Part shown: piece after piece, positions 45,440 through 54,800 of the stretch
Layout of the letters: every line of letters starts with the position of its first letter
Position numbering within the stretch: the stretch's first letter is position 1
Source: DAOVRD01 sp964521715
Lineage (GTDB): Bacteria > Planctomycetota > Brocadiia > SM23-32
NCBI GenBank assembly: GCA_964521715.1
Contig: CAZFSS010000028.1
Coordinates: 1-56,821 of the forward strand
Direction of reading: 5' to 3'
Length of the DNA: 56,821 bases
Notes under the pieces: model-generated
Told to the model about the DNA's origin: nothing
The model's database searches: none
What the model saw: only the letters and a program-made list of their open reading frames with translations
Translations under genes and position numbers: made by a program

Positions 45440-46272
45440 CAGAGCGGGGCCGCAAGGAACCTGCGCGCGGGGAGCCGCTGCGCCAGTTCGTCGAACGCAC
45501 CCGAGGCTTCATCTTCGACCTGGACGGCACGCTCTACCTGGGCGACGGCCTCATCCCCGGCGCGGACGACGCGCTGAGGGCCCTGCGACGCGCCGGCAAG
45601 AAGGTCGCCTTCGTCAGCAACAAGCCCATTGGCACGCGCGAGGAATACGTGGCGAAGCTCAACCGCCTCGGCATCCCCTGTGCCAACGAAGACATGGTCA
45701 CGTCGCCCCTCGTGCTGGCGCGATACCTCCAGAAGCATCGCCCCGGCGCCAGATGCTACCCCGTGGCCGAGGAACCCGTCATCAAGGAACTGCTCGCGCA
45801 CGGGCTCCGCATCGCCGACGACCCGCGCGAGATTGACCTCGTCGTCGTCTCGTTCGACCGCACGTTCGACTACGGCAAGCTCAACACGGCCTATCGAGCC
45901 GTCGTGCATGGCGCCGACCTGATCGGCACCAATCCGGACCGCACGTGCCCGATGCCGGACTATCACCTGCCCGACGCGGCGTGCATGATCGCCGCCATCG
46001 AAGCGTGCACGCAGCGCAAGGTGGACCCCATCGTCGGCAAGCCGTCCGAGATCATGCTGCAGGAGGTGCTGGACATGATCGGCCTGAGCGCCGGCGAGTG
46101 CGCCATGGTCGGAGACCGGCCGGAGACGGACATGCTGATGGCGCACAGGGCCGGCCTGAGCGCCGTGCTCGTGCTGACCGGGGTGACCACGCCCGACGAC
46201 CTGGATTCCCTGCCGGTCGAGCCCGACATCATCCTGAGTTCCGTGGCGGAGCTGGCTGAGGCGTGCCCCTGA
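45436..46272 (+). CDS. HAD-superfamily phosphatase, NagD-like (subfamily IIA)
   Basis: 278 residues. Mg-dependent phosphatase with motif I FDLDGTLYLGD (nucleophile and acid Asp), motif II FVSNKP, motif III Lys in IVGKPSE and motif IV VGDRPETDM. The cap between motifs II and III fits subfamily IIA (NagD, phosphoglycolate or nitrophenyl phosphatases). The substrate is unknown. Its ATG overlaps the uvrA stop by four bases (ATGA), so it is the third gene of the der-uvrA operon. Confidence 0.9.
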   Translation: MTERGRKEPARGEPLRQFVERTRGFIFDLDGTLYLGDGLIPGADDALRALRRAGKKVAFVSNKPIGTREEYVAKLNRLGIPCANEDMVTSPLVLARYLQKHRPGARCYPVAEEPVIKELLAHGLRIADDPREIDLVVVSFDRTFDYGKLNTAYRAVVHGADLIGTNPDRTCPMPDYHLPDAACMIAAIEACTQRKVDPIVGKPSEIMLQEVLDMIGLSAGECAMVGDRPETDMLMAHRAGLSAVLVLTGVTTPDDLDSLPVEPDIILSSVAELAEACP

Positions 46273-46295
46273 GGAGGCCCGCGCCGCGTGCGCGT

Positions 46296-46323
46296 TTGAT
46301 TCCGCCTGCCTGCCCGATATAAT
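46296..46323 (+). promoter_or_regulatory. Promoter of tRNA-Glu
   Basis: -35 TTGATT (46296-46301), 16-base spacer, consensus -10 TATAAT (46318-46323), 34 bases before the mature tRNA. Confidence 0.7.
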
Positions 46324-46357
46324 GTGAACGTATTGGGGGCAGGCAGCCACTTATCTC

Positions 46358-46433
46358 GGCCCCATCGTCCAGCGGCCTAGGACACCGGACTTTCGATCCG
46401 GCAACCGGGGTTCGACTCCCCGTGGGGTCACCA
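46358..46433 (+). tRNA. tRNA-Glu (anticodon TTC), CCA encoded
   Basis: 76 bases. Acceptor GGCCCCA pairs with TGGGGTC (one G-T pair), discriminator A, encoded CCA. The anticodon stem CCGGA/TCCGG encloses CTTTCGA, giving anticodon TTC with the normal T33. T stem CGGGG/CCCCG around TTCGACT. It has its own promoter, and a perfect terminator hairpin follows nine bases after the CCA. Confidence 0.96.
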
Positions 46434-46442
46434 GGGCATGAG

Positions 46443-46472
46443 GGCCCGCGCGTAAGCCGTGCGGGCCTTTCT
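46443..46472 (+). terminator. Terminator of tRNA-Glu
   Basis: 10-bp stem GGCCCGCGCG / CGTGCGGGCC (one G-T pair) with loop TAAGC, followed by TTTCT. Confidence 0.8.
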
Positions 46473-46549
46473 ACGTACGGAGCACCCTTATGCCGGTGGG
46501 GCGCCGCCGCGGATTCACCCGGCCGCGTGCGCGGGACCGGACTTGCCAT

Positions 46550-46578
46550 TTGACCTTCGCCCGGCCCTGTGGTATATG
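46550..46578 (+). promoter_or_regulatory. Promoter of the 46.6-kb unknown transcript
   Basis: -35 TTGACC (46550-46555), 17-base spacer, -10 TATATG (46573-46578). Start expected near 46585. Confidence 0.65.
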
Positions 46579-46609
46579 TGATGTTGTATTGGTGTGGGCA
46601 GGGGAGGCG

Positions 46610-46735
46610 ATGCCCGGAGGCGCGTGCCAAAGGGGCGAAGGCTTGCACTTGACTCACGATCACATGCCTCTGCCGCGGCCCGTAGAGAACGGCCTGCGCT
46701 TGCCCCTGGCGGAATTCGTGCTGGACTCGAGCTGA
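46610..46735 (+). CDS. Possible 41-residue small protein in the unknown transcript
   Basis: The ATG has AGGGGAGG three bases upstream, among the best ribosome sites in the window, and lies about 25 bases after the predicted transcript start. The product would start MPGGACQRGEGLH, carry a His-rich HLTHDHM stretch, and end RLPLAEFVLDSS. There is no signal peptide, helix or known motif. It could equally be chance within a structured RNA. Confidence 0.35.
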   Translation: MPGGACQRGEGLHLTHDHMPLPRPVENGLRLPLAEFVLDSS

Positions 46736-46825
46736 TCAGAGAATCGTGGAGCTGCCGGCCGCACGCGGCGCGGTTTATCTGGGACAGGCCCGCGACGCCG
46801 AGATTACCGCGGCCGGCCTTATCCC

Positions 46826-46862
46826 GGGCCCCGGAAGACCCCGTTCCGGGGCCCACTTTTTT
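46826..46862 (+). terminator. Strong intrinsic terminator of the unknown transcript
   Basis: 11-bp perfect stem GGGCCCCGGAA / TTCCGGGGCCC with a 7-base loop, followed by AC and six T. The best terminator in the window. Confidence 0.9.
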
Positions 46863-47017
46863 CCTCCCGCCGTATGCCGGTCTGGCAGTCGGGCGATCTG
46901 CCCCTCTGACAGCTCACTTCGACCCACAGCGCCGCTGCGACCGCCCACGCCCCACGGGAACGTCTCAGCCCTCCGGACCCTATCCGCCCGGCATGCCGTT
47001 TTGGCTGGCGTACGTGG

Positions 47018-47049
47018 AAGGGGGCCGTGCACCTGGTGCAGGCCCCCTT
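47018..47049 (-). terminator. Terminator of the DksA-like gene
   Basis: Stem AAGGGGGCC / GGCCCCCTT extended by TGCAC/GTGCA around a 3-base loop with one bulge; on the minus strand it is followed by only two extra bases before a C-rich stretch. A second hairpin, GGCCCGC/GCGGGCC, lies at 47079-47097 directly after the stop codon. Confidence 0.55.
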
Positions 47050-47104
47050 GTGGGAGGATGCCCGTTTCTTGGCACCCCGGCCCGCCGCTAGCGGGCCCTG
47101 GCGA

Positions 47105-47608
47105 TCAGTAGAGGTCGCGGACGTCCTCCATGTCGCGGAAGACGTCGTCCAGCGAGCCCTCGCGGGCTTCGAGGTCCTCCTTGGTCAGGTCGACCACGAC
47201 GTCGCCCTCGCCCCTGGCCGCCGGCAGGCCGCCGCGCCGGCGCAGGACCCTGCGCTCCTCCTTCTCTTTGCACTTGATGCAGAGCGTGGCGAAGGGGCGC
47301 GCCTGGAGGCGGCGCTTGCTGATCGGCTTTCCGCAGGACTCGCAATTGCCGTACGTGCCGTCCTCGATCTTCTGGCGGGCCCTCTTGATCTCGCCGATGG
47401 TGGCCGAGCCGGACTCCGCCGACAGAGCGGACATGTAGTCCAGTTCGCCGTCCGCCGCTATATCCAGCAGCTCGCTGGGGTCGGCGGCAGAAAGGTTCTG
47501 GACCCGGCCCAGATTGCGGCTGAGCTCGGCCATCATCCGGCGTTCCAGGGCGGCCAGCTGCCGCTCGATCTCCTGAGTTCCCTTCTTGGCGTTTTTTCTC
47601 TTCTTCAT
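47105..47608 (-). CDS. DksA/TraR-type zinc finger protein
   Basis: 167 residues. Basic N-terminus (KKRKNAKKG), a coiled-coil region (EIERQLAALERRMMAELS and onward), then the C4 zinc finger of DksA/TraR proteins: CESCGKPI and CIKCKEK, with RRLQARPFATL between. GTYGNCESCGKPISKRRL is the family hallmark. Such proteins enter the RNA polymerase secondary channel and, with ppGpp, repress rRNA promoters. The acidic coiled-coil tip of true DksA is not clear here, and the 50-residue C-tail is acidic. The ATG at 47608 has AAAGGAG eight bases upstream. Confidence 0.85.
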   Translation of the reverse strand: MKKRKNAKKGTQEIERQLAALERRMMAELSRNLGRVQNLSAADPSELLDIAADGELDYMSALSAESGSATIGEIKRARQKIEDGTYGNCESCGKPISKRRLQARPFATLCIKCKEKEERRVLRRRGGLPAARGEGDVVVDLTKEDLEAREGSLDDVFRDMEDVRDLY

Positions 47609-47782
47609 GGCTCGTCTCCTTTGAGGCACCCACCAGGGACTAGCAAATGCCGTTCCATCGGCAGGTTCTGTGCCGAGGATCGGGCCTCCGGGGAGTCTTG
47701 GGTGCCTACCACCGCAGCAGTCGCCCCCCCTACCCATCTTGCATTAGTGCACGGAAAGCATCGAATGTTCACCGTTTTTGCC

Positions 47783-47800
47783 CAATTCCTGGACAATTCC
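47783..47800. repeat. Direct repeat CAATTCC, 11-base period
   Basis: CAATTCC at 47783-47789 and again at 47794-47800, one helical turn apart, in a local AT-rich patch of the 520-base gap 47609-48129 between the DksA-like gene and the first large ankyrin gene. Could be an operator; no promoter clearly overlaps it. Confidence 0.35.
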
Positions 47801-47902
47801 CCCATCTGCTGCCCAGGAGGGGACCAGGACCGGCGTGATGGCCTTCCCGAGGCGCCCCGGAAGGCCTGGAGGGGCGGCGAACGCATGCAGCGCTGCGCCT
47901 CG

Positions 47903-47939
47903 TGTCATTCCGAACGCGCCGTCTGACGCGGAGGAATCT
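47903..47939. repeat. REP-like imperfect palindrome
   Basis: GTCATTCCGA followed 17 bases later by GGAGGAATCT. The ATTCC/GGAAT ends are inverted and a CGCG pair lies inside. The same GTCATTCCGA...GAGGAATCT pattern is a dispersed repeat in many unrelated bacterial genomes. Only one copy was noticed in this window. Confidence 0.4.
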
Positions 47940-47984
47940 GGTGTTCCTGCGCGGCCGATTTGCCCTATGCAACCAGTTCAGGGC

Positions 47985-48013
47985 TTGCCGTGGCCGCCGG
48001 CGCGCGGTATGCT
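47985..48013 (+). promoter_or_regulatory. Promoter of the tandem ankyrin operon
   Basis: -35 TTGCCG (47985-47990), 17-base spacer, -10 TATGCT (48008-48013), 116 bases before the ATG. The leader shows no recognised riboswitch. Confidence 0.5.
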
Positions 48014-48129
48014 TCTGTCAGGTATCCGAGCTTTGAAGGATCGGCCTATGGAAGCCGTGGGCTGGCAGAAGGGGTCTTCCACCCGCCGTGGGATTGGCGC
48101 CGGCATTGCCGGACGGGAGGGTGCGCGAG

Positions 48130-51100
48130 ATGAAGAGGGGAATCGGGGCGCGAGCATTCGTCGTGGCCGTGCTGGCGTTGCTTGGCGTTGTGGCCATCTA
48201 TGAGGGCGCGTCGGCAGGGCCTGTGGGACTGCCGCCACCAGCTTTGTGCAGCGGGGGGTTGTACGGCGTGCCCGGCCGGACGACCGGAGACCCCGAGGTC
48301 GACAGGTGGCTCCGTCAGGCCCCGATCAGTTTCTACGGTCTCGATCTGCATCGTGACTATGGGGTGAACATTCCGATCGGTGACGAGGAATGGGCCGAGT
48401 CCGGTCGCGCGTTGCGGGGGGCGGAGGAGGTCCTGGGCCGATCGTTGCGGTCAGGGGATGCGCCAGTGGAAAGGTGGAGGACGGCCGACGCGCTGAAAGG
48501 AGTGGCGTCAAGATCGAGCGTGCCGCTTCTGATTGCCAACCTGCGGGAGGTGTGGGGAGGAGTCACCGGGCTGGGAAGGATCGGCGATCCCCGAGCTGTG
48601 CCCACCTTGTGCGCACTGGTCGCCCAGAGCGGCGGTGGCTACGGCTTGGGAAGGATAGGTGATCCGCGTGCCGTGCCCTGGCTGCGAAGGCGGCCCGCGA
48701 CCGATGAAGCTACCGCGAAGACGTTACGTGCCCTCACGGCGCCCGACATGGGAGGCAGAGGTCCTGCCAAGTGGCCGCTGCACGAGGCGGTCCGCGCGGG
48801 CGATGCGGACCGGGTGCGGGTGCTGCTCGCCGCTGGAGAGGACCCGAACCTGTTTGCGTCGTCATGGGGCACTCCGCTCGTGATAGCGTCCGAACTCGGC
48901 CATGCGGAGATTGCGGAGGCCCTGCTCAGCCACGGCGCTGAGGCCTGCGACTCCGCCCTCTACCTGGCGGCCAAGAACGGCCACGAAGATGTGGCGAAGG
49001 TGCTGCTGGCGCATGGCGCGAGCCCGCACACGCCGAAGGCCCTGCACATGGCGGCATGGTTCGGCCACCTCGGAGTGATGGATGCGCTGCTGGCGGCAGG
49101 AGCGGACTTGGAAGGCCGGACCTGGGACGCGGACACCCCGCTTCACTGGGCGGCTTACGCGGGCAGCAACGCGAGCGTGCGGTTCCTCCTTGAGAAGGGA
49201 GCGAACCCGGACACAACGAACTACGTGGGCTGGTCGCCATTGGGCCTGGCCCTGGCGTACGGCCACGTCGACACGGCCGAGGCGCTGGCCGACTGGGCGG
49301 TCATGCACGGCCTCCCGGTTGACCCGGAGCTGGTGCCCTACGAATCCGTACGGTTTTGGGGACAGAACTGGCCGGTTGTATCGATGGACGAATGCGCGGG
49401 GGCATTGGAGGTAAGGGCGATCCTGCGGGACTCTCCCACCTGGGTGCAGGAAGCGGCGCGAGAGGGAAAGCGGGAGCTCGTGATGATCCTGGTTAGACGT
49501 GGCGTCCGCGTGCCGGCCATCCTCTACTGGGCGGCGTGGGAGGGACATGCCCGGATCGTCGAGCGCGTGCTGGAGCTGGCTCCCGACACCGAGGATTGGG
49601 CCCTGAGCACCGCCCTGCACGCTGCGGTCCGGGGCGGCCATGCGGAGCTGGCTGCACTGCTCCTGGCGCGTGGCGCAGACATCTGGGCCGTGGACTATAG
49701 ACGTTGGACGCCCCTCTACTGGGCGGCGTGCCTCGGGCACACGGAAATGGTGCAACTGCTGCTCTCGCAAGGCGTCTACGTCGGCGTGGAGAAGTGGGTG
49801 TACCAGGATCAGGCCCTGCGCGAGGCCGTCCAGAACCGCCACAAGGACGTCGTCGGGCTTCTGCTTGAGCATAGCCGGGTGCCCAGGGACCTGTCATATG
49901 AGAAGTGGCCGCCCGTGCAGCAGGCTGTGGAGAACGGTGACGCCGAGATGCTGCGCCTGCTTTTTGCCAAGGGGGCGGAGGTGAACGCCGATTCCCGCGG
50001 CGGGCTCAGCCTCTTCCCGGCCGTCTACAGCGGCCGCCCAGAGGCCGTCAGCCTGCTGCTGGAGCACGGCGCGGACGTGAACGCGCGGAAGTCGGACGGC
50101 GCAACGCCGCTGCACATGGCCGCGCTCCTGAACGAGGTCGAGATCGCCAGGCTGCTCATTGCCGCGGGCGCCGACGTGGACGCCCGGACCATGGCCGAGC
50201 AGACCCCGTTGCACACGGCCGCCACGTTCGCCGGCCCGGAACTCGTCGACCTGCTGCTGGCGAACGGCGCGAGCGTCGACAGCCCGGGCTTCAACCGGGA
50301 AACTCCGCTCCACCAGGCCGCGCTGGGCGGGAACCGCGAAGTGGCGGAGCTCCTCCTGCGCAAGGGGGCCGCGGTCAACGCACGCGACTCGCTCGGTCGG
50401 ACGCCCCTGCATGGGGCAGTCGAATGGGGCCAGGCGGCGCTCGTCGAGCTCCTCATCGCGCAGGGGGCCGGTGTCAACGTCGTGTCCGCCGCTGGCGAGA
50501 CGCCACTGCACCTGGCCGTCAAAAGGGAACGCCACGAACTTGTCCGCACGCTGCTCGACCACGGGGCGGACCCCGAGGCGGGCGGGCGTGTCTCTGCGGG
50601 GCCGCTCTGCCGGGTGGGCCTGACGCCGCTGGACCGGGCCGTCTGGCAGGGCTCAGGCGAGATGACGGAGCTTCTGCTCTCGTGCGGCGCGAAGCATGAC
50701 GTCCACACGGCCGCCGGCCTGGGCGATGCTGCGATGCTCGAGCGCTTCCTCAAGGAGGATCCCGCGCTGGCGCGGGCAATGATCGGCCACTTCGGGACTC
50801 CGCTGCACTGGGCGGCCCGCTGGGGGCACGAGGAAGCGGCCCGGATGCTGCTGGCGGGCGGAGCGGACCCGAACGCGAGGACGGGCACCGGGGACACTCC
50901 CTTGCACATGGCTGTCTGGCACGGGCACAGGGCCATCGTCGAACTGCTGCTCGCGAACGGGGCGGACCCCAATGCTGCGGGAGAGGGCGGCGAGACCCCG
51001 CTCCACCTGGCAGCCCGGCGGGGGGAAGGGGCGGTCGCCGAGCTGCTTCTTGCCGCCGGCGCGAAGGCGGACGTCGAGGATTCGGAAGGGAAGACCCCTC

Positions 51101-51759
51101 TGGAGCAAGCGGTGAGCGCCTGCCACAAGGCGACCATCAAGACGCTGCTGGCGCATGGCGGTGAGAAGGGGCTGGCTGGCGAGCGGGGCGTCAAGCTGCT
51201 GTCCACGGCGGTGCGCACGGGACAGGGGGGCGTGGTCAAGCTGCTTCTGGCGGCCGGCGCTGACCCCAACGCTCCGGGCACCTATGGCTCCACGGCCCTG
51301 GATGCTGCGTTGTATAGGGGCAACGTGCGCATGGCGCGGCTGCTGGTCGAGGGTGGGGCACACCCCGACTGGGGCGAGGAGAGAGTGCGGGGTCTTGTCG
51401 GCTTGGGCGTCGCAGAATCGGTGCGGTTCCTCCTGGAGGCGGGGGCCGACCCGAACGGACCGTTTGGCGAGGTACCGCTACGCGTCGTCCCGTTGATTGA
51501 AGCCGTAGAGGAAGGACAGGAGAGCATAGTGGAAGTGCTGCTGGCCGGGGGCGCAGATCCGAACGTGGATGATCGGCTATGGGGCACCCCGCTGGACGCG
51601 GCCGTGATGCGGAACAGGATCGGGTGTGCCGAGCTGCTCATCAAGTACGGGGCGGACGTGAACGCGGGCAAGGGCAGCAGGACCGCGCTGCGTTTTGCGC
51701 TGGAAATGAACGAGGACCGGATGGCCCAGCTCCTTCGCGACCATGGAGGGATCGAGTGA
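48130..51759 (+). CDS. Giant exported ankyrin-repeat protein 1
   Basis: 1,209 residues. N-terminal membrane/signal helix (GARAFVVAVLALLGVVAIY), a short unique region (residues 56-110), two PBS-lyase/HEAT motifs (LGRIGDPRAVP at about 148 and 173), then ankyrin repeats from about residue 215 to the end, roughly 25-28 units. Several repeats lack the usual helix residues, and a linker KHDVHTAAGLGD (near residue 855) breaks the array and recurs in the next gene. The ATG has GGAGGG eight bases upstream. Probably an exported scaffold; partner unknown. Confidence 0.88.
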   Translation: MKRGIGARAFVVAVLALLGVVAIYEGASAGPVGLPPPALCSGGLYGVPGRTTGDPEVDRWLRQAPISFYGLDLHRDYGVNIPIGDEEWAESGRALRGAEEVLGRSLRSGDAPVERWRTADALKGVASRSSVPLLIANLREVWGGVTGLGRIGDPRAVPTLCALVAQSGGGYGLGRIGDPRAVPWLRRRPATDEATAKTLRALTAPDMGGRGPAKWPLHEAVRAGDADRVRVLLAAGEDPNLFASSWGTPLVIASELGHAEIAEALLSHGAEACDSALYLAAKNGHEDVAKVLLAHGASPHTPKALHMAAWFGHLGVMDALLAAGADLEGRTWDADTPLHWAAYAGSNASVRFLLEKGANPDTTNYVGWSPLGLALAYGHVDTAEALADWAVMHGLPVDPELVPYESVRFWGQNWPVVSMDECAGALEVRAILRDSPTWVQEAAREGKRELVMILVRRGVRVPAILYWAAWEGHARIVERVLELAPDTEDWALSTALHAAVRGGHAELAALLLARGADIWAVDYRRWTPLYWAACLGHTEMVQLLLSQGVYVGVEKWVYQDQALREAVQNRHKDVVGLLLEHSRVPRDLSYEKWPPVQQAVENGDAEMLRLLFAKGAEVNADSRGGLSLFPAVYSGRPEAVSLLLEHGADVNARKSDGATPLHMAALLNEVEIARLLIAAGADVDARTMAEQTPLHTAATFAGPELVDLLLANGASVDSPGFNRETPLHQAALGGNREVAELLLRKGAAVNARDSLGRTPLHGAVEWGQAALVELLIAQGAGVNVVSAAGETPLHLAVKRERHELVRTLLDHGADPEAGGRVSAGPLCRVGLTPLDRAVWQGSGEMTELLLSCGAKHDVHTAAGLGDAAMLERFLKEDPALARAMIGHFGTPLHWAARWGHEEAARMLLAGGADPNARTGTGDTPLHMAVWHGHRAIVELLLANGADPNAAGEGGETPLHLAARRGEGAVAELLLAAGAKADVEDSEGKTPLEQAVSACHKATIKTLLAHGGEKGLAGERGVKLLSTAVRTGQGGVVKLLLAAGADPNAPGTYGSTALDAALYRGNVRMARLLVEGGAHPDWGEERVRGLVGLGVAESVRFLLEAGADPNGPFGEVPLRVVPLIEAVEEGQESIVEVLLAGGADPNVDDRLWGTPLDAAVMRNRIGCAELLIKYGADVNAGKGSRTALRFALEMNEDRMAQLLRDHGGIE

Positions 51760-51865
51760 GCGTTGGGCCCCCGACGGGCCGGCAGAGAGTTGGGGCGCTT
51801 CTTGCGGGCGGCGCCGCCGGCTGCGGCATCGGTTCCGCTGATGTCTGAACGGAGGGGCGGGCGAG

Positions 51866-54800
51866 ATGAGAAGGGGAATCAGGTGGCGAGGATTCGTCGT
51901 GGGCGTGCTGGCCGCAGGCGCGCTTGTTTTCGTCTGCCTGTGTGGGCATGCGGGGCAGGCCGGGGCTGAGCGTCAACGGGGCGCAGTTCGTGGTGGCTTC
52001 TACGTACACCGGGCGTTGTCGGACAACGAGGAAGAAGTCTTCCGCTGGCTGACACAGACCAGGTTCGAGACAGACCTGGTTGACGCGGCGTACTCGTTGG
52101 CTCCGATCGGCGTTGGCGCGTGGGCGGACGCGGGACGGAAGATGCCCGCCGCAGAGGGCGTCCTCTGCGGTCTGATCCGACGGCGTACCGTCTGGTTCCA
52201 CGTAGCTAGTGTGCTCCGGCCGTTGGAGTGTATCGCCACGAGTAACAGCGTCCCTACACAGGTATCGCTCTACGAGCGCGATGAAGGGGAACACTTGTAC
52301 CCGTTGCGTTCCGTGGAAGGCCGGGGAGTTGCGGCGGAGTGGGCGGTACGGCGTGACAAGACCTTCAGAACCCTCAATCTGCGCCCACCGGAGCGGATCG
52401 ATCCGCGTGATCGCCGGGTGGCCGCCTGTCTCCGACAGGAGGGGTTGAAGCCGGAGTCCGTTCTCTTGCGTGACGCGATCGGCTGGCCCATCTCGCTGGG
52501 CCCGGGCTGCCGTGACGAGGCGATGCCCGTAGTGGGGCAGCCATGGCCTCTGCATGACGCCGTGCGCGCGGGGGACCTGGGGCGCGCCAAGGTCCTTTTG
52601 GAGCAGGGGATAGAGCCCCATCTGCGGGACCTGGACGACGAGACGCCCCTCGGCATTGCGGCAGAGCGGGGGCAGCTCCGCGTGGTCGAGCTGCTGTTGG
52701 ACGGCGGGGCCGAGGCCGAGGATCCTGGTCCCATCCACCGGGCGGCAGCGAACGGACATGCCGATGTGGTCAAGCTCCTGTTGAGCCGGGCGCCTGACAT
52801 GTCTGGGAGGGACTGGTGGCCAGGAACCCTCCTGCAGGTGGCAGCGTGGGGTGGTCACCTGGATGTCATGGAGTTGCTACTGTCGACGGGAGTCAACATC
52901 GACGGGCGGGATGCCCAGGGGTTTGCGCCCCTAGTCTGGGCGGCTTGGGCCGGAAAGAGGGAGTCCGTGGAGTTTCTCCTTGAGCGCGGGGCAGACGTCA
53001 ACGCCAAGAGCCGTGATATGTACGGGGCAGATCACACCCCGCTTTGCTTCGCGCTCTGCCGCGGACACAGAGACGTGTTCGAGCCCTTGCTTGGGCGAGG
53101 TGCGACCTGTACTGACGGTCTCTTGAGGCACGAGCTGGACCGGGCCGATTTCCTTTTCATGCAGGCGCCGCCGGCCGTTCAGAGGGCGGCCGGTGAGGGG
53201 AGGCCTCAAGCAGCTCAGTACCTTCTGGGCCACGGCGGGTCGAAGGAAACCGTTCTCTGGTGGGGGGCTCACGAAGGTTACGGAGAGGTCGTCAAGGAAG
53301 TCGCCACGCGACCGGATGGCTTCGACGACTACCAGTGGCAGGAGGCGTTGTGCGTGGCGATCGATGCGGGCCATCTGGAGATCGTCAGGCTCCTGGTGGA
53401 GCAGGGGGCGGACGTGAACGTCGGCGAGAACGAGGCGTTCATTGCCTTCCACAGGCGGCAAGGCACGAAGTTCCATCCCGACCTAGAGCTTGGTCCTGAG
53501 GACGCGTGGGCTCGGGGGAGCAGACTGGGCGGCTACATCACCGATGGCACGGCGCTGCACTGGGCTGCCGCCAGGGGTCGAGAAGACATTATGGAGTTCC
53601 TGCTGGCCTCCGGGGCGGACGTCAACGCCGCCGAGGACAGTGGGACGCCGCTTCATTGGGCCGTGGACGCCGGCGAGGCGGGAGCCGTGAAGCTGCTCCT
53701 CGCGCACGGCGCGAATCCGAATGTGGCCCGCAAGGGCGGCGCAACGGCGCTGCATACGGCGGCCCTGTTCAATGAGAGTGACGTGGCTGAGGCGCTCCTG
53801 GCCGCCGGCGCTGACGTGCACGCGAAGGATCTGGCCGACCAGAGGCCACTGCATCGGGCAGCCACGTTCGCGGATGCCCGGTTCGTCCAGCTTCTGCTTG
53901 AGCACGGCGCCGAGGTGAACGCCCGGGGCTTCAACGACGAAGTCCCGCTCCATCAGGCCGCGATGACTGGCGATAAGGACGTGGTCCAGGTGCTCCTGGA
54001 CAGAGGCGCGGACGTGACGGCACGCGACATCGTCGACAGGACCCCCCTCCACGTGGCGACCGAGGGAGGCCATACGGACGCCGCCCTGCTGCTCATTACG
54101 CACGGCTCGGACGTGAGCGCCGTGGACAAGGACGGTGAGACGCCCCTGCACCTGGCGGCACGGGCAGGTGACGAGGAAGTCGTCCGGAGGCTCCTGGAAC
54201 GCCAGGCGCCGCTGAACGTCAAGGACGCCCTGGGCCTGACGCCGCTCCATTGGGCCGTGAGGAAGGAACACTACGGCGTCGCGGAGCTTCTGGTGGCGGG
54301 CGGAGCCCGGCATGACGTCCACACGGCGGCGGGGATGGGCGATCTGGAGGCGGCGCGTGCGCTGCTGGCGGCTGATCGGGCGCTGGCCGGAGCGGAGCTC
54401 GGGCGGCTGGGAACGCCCCTCCACTGGGCCGTGCTGGGGGGCCATCCGGATATGGTCGCGCTGCTCCTGGAGAGCGGGGCGCCGCCGAATGCCAAGGATG
54501 GGGCGGGCGACACTGCCCTCGGGCTGGCAACGTGGCGGGGCGACCGGGAGTCCGTGTCGCTTCTGCTCTCGCACGGAGCCGACCCGAATGCGAGGGGCGA
54601 GGGCGGGATCACGGCGCTTCACATCGCGGCTCGGCTGGGCTACGCGGACATGGTCGAGCTCCTTCTGAGCCACGGCGCCGACATGGACCTCGGGGACAGG
54701 GAAGGCGACGCCGCCTTGCACGAGGCAGCGCGGGCGAACAGCCTGCGCGTGGCGGAACTGCTGCTGAAGGCCGGGGCCGATCCCAACCTGACGCCCAAGT

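Larger units (their letters stand above)
46585..46862 (+). ncRNA. Candidate small RNA or small mRNA, about 280 bases
   Basis: A stand-alone unit with a near-consensus promoter at its 5' side and a very strong terminator at its 3' side, and no gene downstream on this strand. Possible internal pairing: GGCA (46597-46600) with TGCC (46671-46674) and GAGGC (46605-46609) with GCCTC (46666-46670). It contains a 41-codon frame with a good ribosome site (46610-46735). I do not recognise it as 6S, tmRNA, SRP RNA, RNase P RNA or a known riboswitch. The rest of the 670-base gap 46434-47104 holds only the terminators listed. Confidence 0.5.

Noticed and set aside
46746..47111. 121-residue frame after the small ORF
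   Set aside because: It reads straight through the strong terminator at 46826-46862, so it would not be on one transcript, and has no motif.
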